Shown here: positions 62,874-64,000 of the stretch, piece after piece
How positions within the stretch are numbered: the first letter of the stretch is position 1
How the letters are laid out: each line of letters begins with the position of its first letter
NCBI GenBank assembly: GCA_041651575.1
Contig: JBAZJB010000001.1
Span: 248,001-312,000 of the forward strand
DNA: 64,000 nt
Direction: 5' to 3'
Source of the DNA: JAQUOT01 sp041651575
GTDB lineage: Archaea > Nanobdellota > Nanobdellia > SCGC-AAA011-G17 > JAFCDX01
Notes under the pieces: model-generated
What the model was told of the DNA's origin: nothing
Databases searched by the model: none
What the model saw: the letters and a program-made list of their open reading frames with translations, nothing else
Made by a program: the position numbers and the translations under genes

Positions 62874-63251
62874 TTAGGAATCAAAATAAATTGAATAATT
62901 TGTTTTTCCTATTTTTAAATAAATAATTTTCTTTTCAGAAGAAATCTCTCTCTCAAGTCCTATATAATTTGCATTTGGTTCTTTTCCTTCTCTTAGACAC
63001 ATGTCTTCTAATTTAGAGTTCTTAGCACTATAAAATTTATCTGATCTTATAGCAATATGTAAATCAGATCCGGGTGGGTGAATTTTAATATTTCCAGCAA
63101 CCCCTGCAATAGCATTTCCACTTCCCTTTAGTTCATAATTTTCTAAAAGGGCGTGCACTCCATCTATAAGTTTACTAAACTTTCCAGGGCAGTTATCTCT
63201 TGCGATATACATAACTTCTACTTCATCTTTCTTTTCTTGGTTTTCTTCCAT
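62874..63251 (-). CDS. Hypothetical protein
   Basis: A 125-residue protein, MEENQEKKDEVEVMYIARDN, with no recognised domain. A Gly/Ala-rich stretch (GSGNAIAGVAGNIKIHPPGSDLHIAIRS) stands out; the C-terminus is beta-like. It converges on the RNase P RNA gene. A GGAGAT ribosome-binding site lies just upstream. Confidence 0.6.
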   Translation of the reverse strand: MEENQEKKDEVEVMYIARDNCPGKFSKLIDGVHALLENYELKGSGNAIAGVAGNIKIHPPGSDLHIAIRSDKFYSAKNSKLEDMCLREGKEPNANYIGLEREISSEKKIIYLKIGKTNYSIYFDS

Positions 63252-63404
63252 TTTTTATCTCCTCTCTTTTTTATTTAAGGACAGTAGAGAAACTGTCTCA
63301 TTTATTTTGTTATTATTTTATAGTAGTATTATATATATTAAAGTTCTTATTAGATTTTGACCGAAAAACGTTAAATTTAAATAGAATAAACAATTAAAGG
63401 TTAT

Positions 63405-64000
63405 ATGGAAACTACAAAGCTAGATTTAATAGATAAAAAGATTTTAACAGAATTAGATAAAAATTGCAGAATTCCTAACTCAATATTAGCTAAAAAAGTA
63501 GGAAGATCAAGAGAAGCAGTAAAATATAGAATAGAACAATTAGTAGAGAAAGGGATAATTACTAATTTCATTACTTCAATAAACCCTAATAAAATGGGTT
63601 ATTATATGTTTAAAGTTTATTTACAATTAGAAAACATTCCTGAAGAAAGAGAAAAATTCTATGAATACCTTAAAACTCAAAAAAGTGTTTATTGGATGGG
63701 AATTTCTGATGGAGCATTTGATTGTGTTTTCGCTATTCTAGCAAAAGATATTGTAGAATATTATAAACTGATAAATAAAATTTTACATCAATTTAAGGAA
63801 TTAATTGTTAGAAAAGTTCTAGGAACTATGGTTGATACTCATCAATATAATAAAAAGTTCTTTATTAACGATAAAAACGGAAATTATGTTATATTTGGTG
63901 GAGAAAAAGTAGATAATAAATTAGACAGCGTAGATAAAAAATTATTAGATATATTGGCTAATGATGCAAGAATACCTATAACAGAATTAGCAAAAAAAGC
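63405..64000 (+). CDS. Lrp/AsnC-family regulator, probably with tandem HTH, runs off window
   Basis: The visible 198 codons begin METTKLDLIDKKILTELDK, the N-terminal HTH of Lrp proteins (ILAKKVGRSREAVKYRIEQLVEKGII), then an RAM-like ligand-binding domain to about residue 150. A second segment begins KLDSVDKKLLDILANDARIPITELAKK, which is again the start of an Lrp HTH. The protein may therefore carry two Lrp units; the rest lies beyond 64000. Probably a transcription regulator of amino-acid-related genes. Confidence 0.85.
   Translation, partial: METTKLDLIDKKILTELDKNCRIPNSILAKKVGRSREAVKYRIEQLVEKGIITNFITSINPNKMGYYMFKVYLQLENIPEEREKFYEYLKTQKSVYWMGISDGAFDCVFAILAKDIVEYYKLINKILHQFKELIVRKVLGTMVDTHQYNKKFFINDKNGNYVIFGGEKVDNKLDSVDKKLLDILANDARIPITELAKK

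Noticed and set aside
1..64000. CRISPR arrays, insertion sequences and 5S rRNA
   Set aside because: No repeated spacer structure, no transposase or terminal inverted repeats, and no 5S-like sequence were seen in the window.

Overview
The window is a contiguous stretch of an AT-rich archaeal chromosome. The evidence is a split archaeal RNA polymerase gene set (rpoH, B'', B', A', A'') followed by eL30, NusA, uS12 and uS7; EF-2 with a diphthamide-site motif; EF-1A; TATA-box promoters often placed about 25-30 nt before a start codon (leaderless mRNAs); archaeal 16S-tRNA(Ala)-23S rRNA genes; an archaeal-type RNase P RNA; and tRNA genes with introns. Small proteins, streamlined operons and surface proteins carrying an ITG-x-(V/A)V type motif suggest a DPANN lineage (Woesearchaeota/Pacearchaeota-like). 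That placement is inference and was not tested by phylogeny.

Layout. 1-5 kb: end of a secreted protein, then an mre11 / wHTH-like / HD-hydrolase / rad50 repair operon. 5-10.4 kb: MFS transporter, membrane-anchored secreted protein, tRNA-Tyr, RNase H-like ORF, LAGLIDADG endonuclease, tRNA-Asp, glycosyltransferase. 10.8-20 kb: tRNA-Lys and the RNA polymerase/ribosomal protein operon. 20-36 kb: response-regulator-like protein, Lhr helicase, a Tat-exported L,D-transpeptidase, a complete bacterial-type sigma-70 family protein, several small zinc metallopeptidases, NDK, PRPP synthetase and envelope proteins. 36.4-40.4 kb: EF-2 and EF-1A.

The main discovery is an integrated mobile element of about 15.7 kb (40369-56085) in the 3' end of the EF-1A gene. 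A 31-bp stretch of the tuf 3' end is duplicated at both ends with a single, synonymous mismatch. The left copy completes the working tuf gene; the right copy is the displaced original end, still with a stop codon. A tyrosine recombinase with all catalytic residues lies next to the right end. Inside are small DNA-binding proteins (winged helix, AbrB-like, XRE, two ribbon-helix-helix), an HExxH protein, a phosphatase-like protein and many small membrane proteins. Its largest cargo is a surface cassette: an S-layer-like protein with a Gly-rich linker, two proteins sharing a paralogous N-terminal domain with a third, a 896-residue Cys-rich repeat protein, and two lipoproteins. No replication or capsid gene was recognised.

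56-64 kb: after the displaced tuf end come two unrecognised genes, then uS10 and eL41, the rRNA operon with recognisable processing stems, RNase P RNA, an unknown gene and an Lrp-type regulator that runs off the window. tuf and rps10 are normally neighbours in archaea, so this fits an insertion between them. All four tRNA genes seen contain introns; tRNA-Ala has two, one of them in the T-loop, and tRNA-Asp has one in the anticodon stem.
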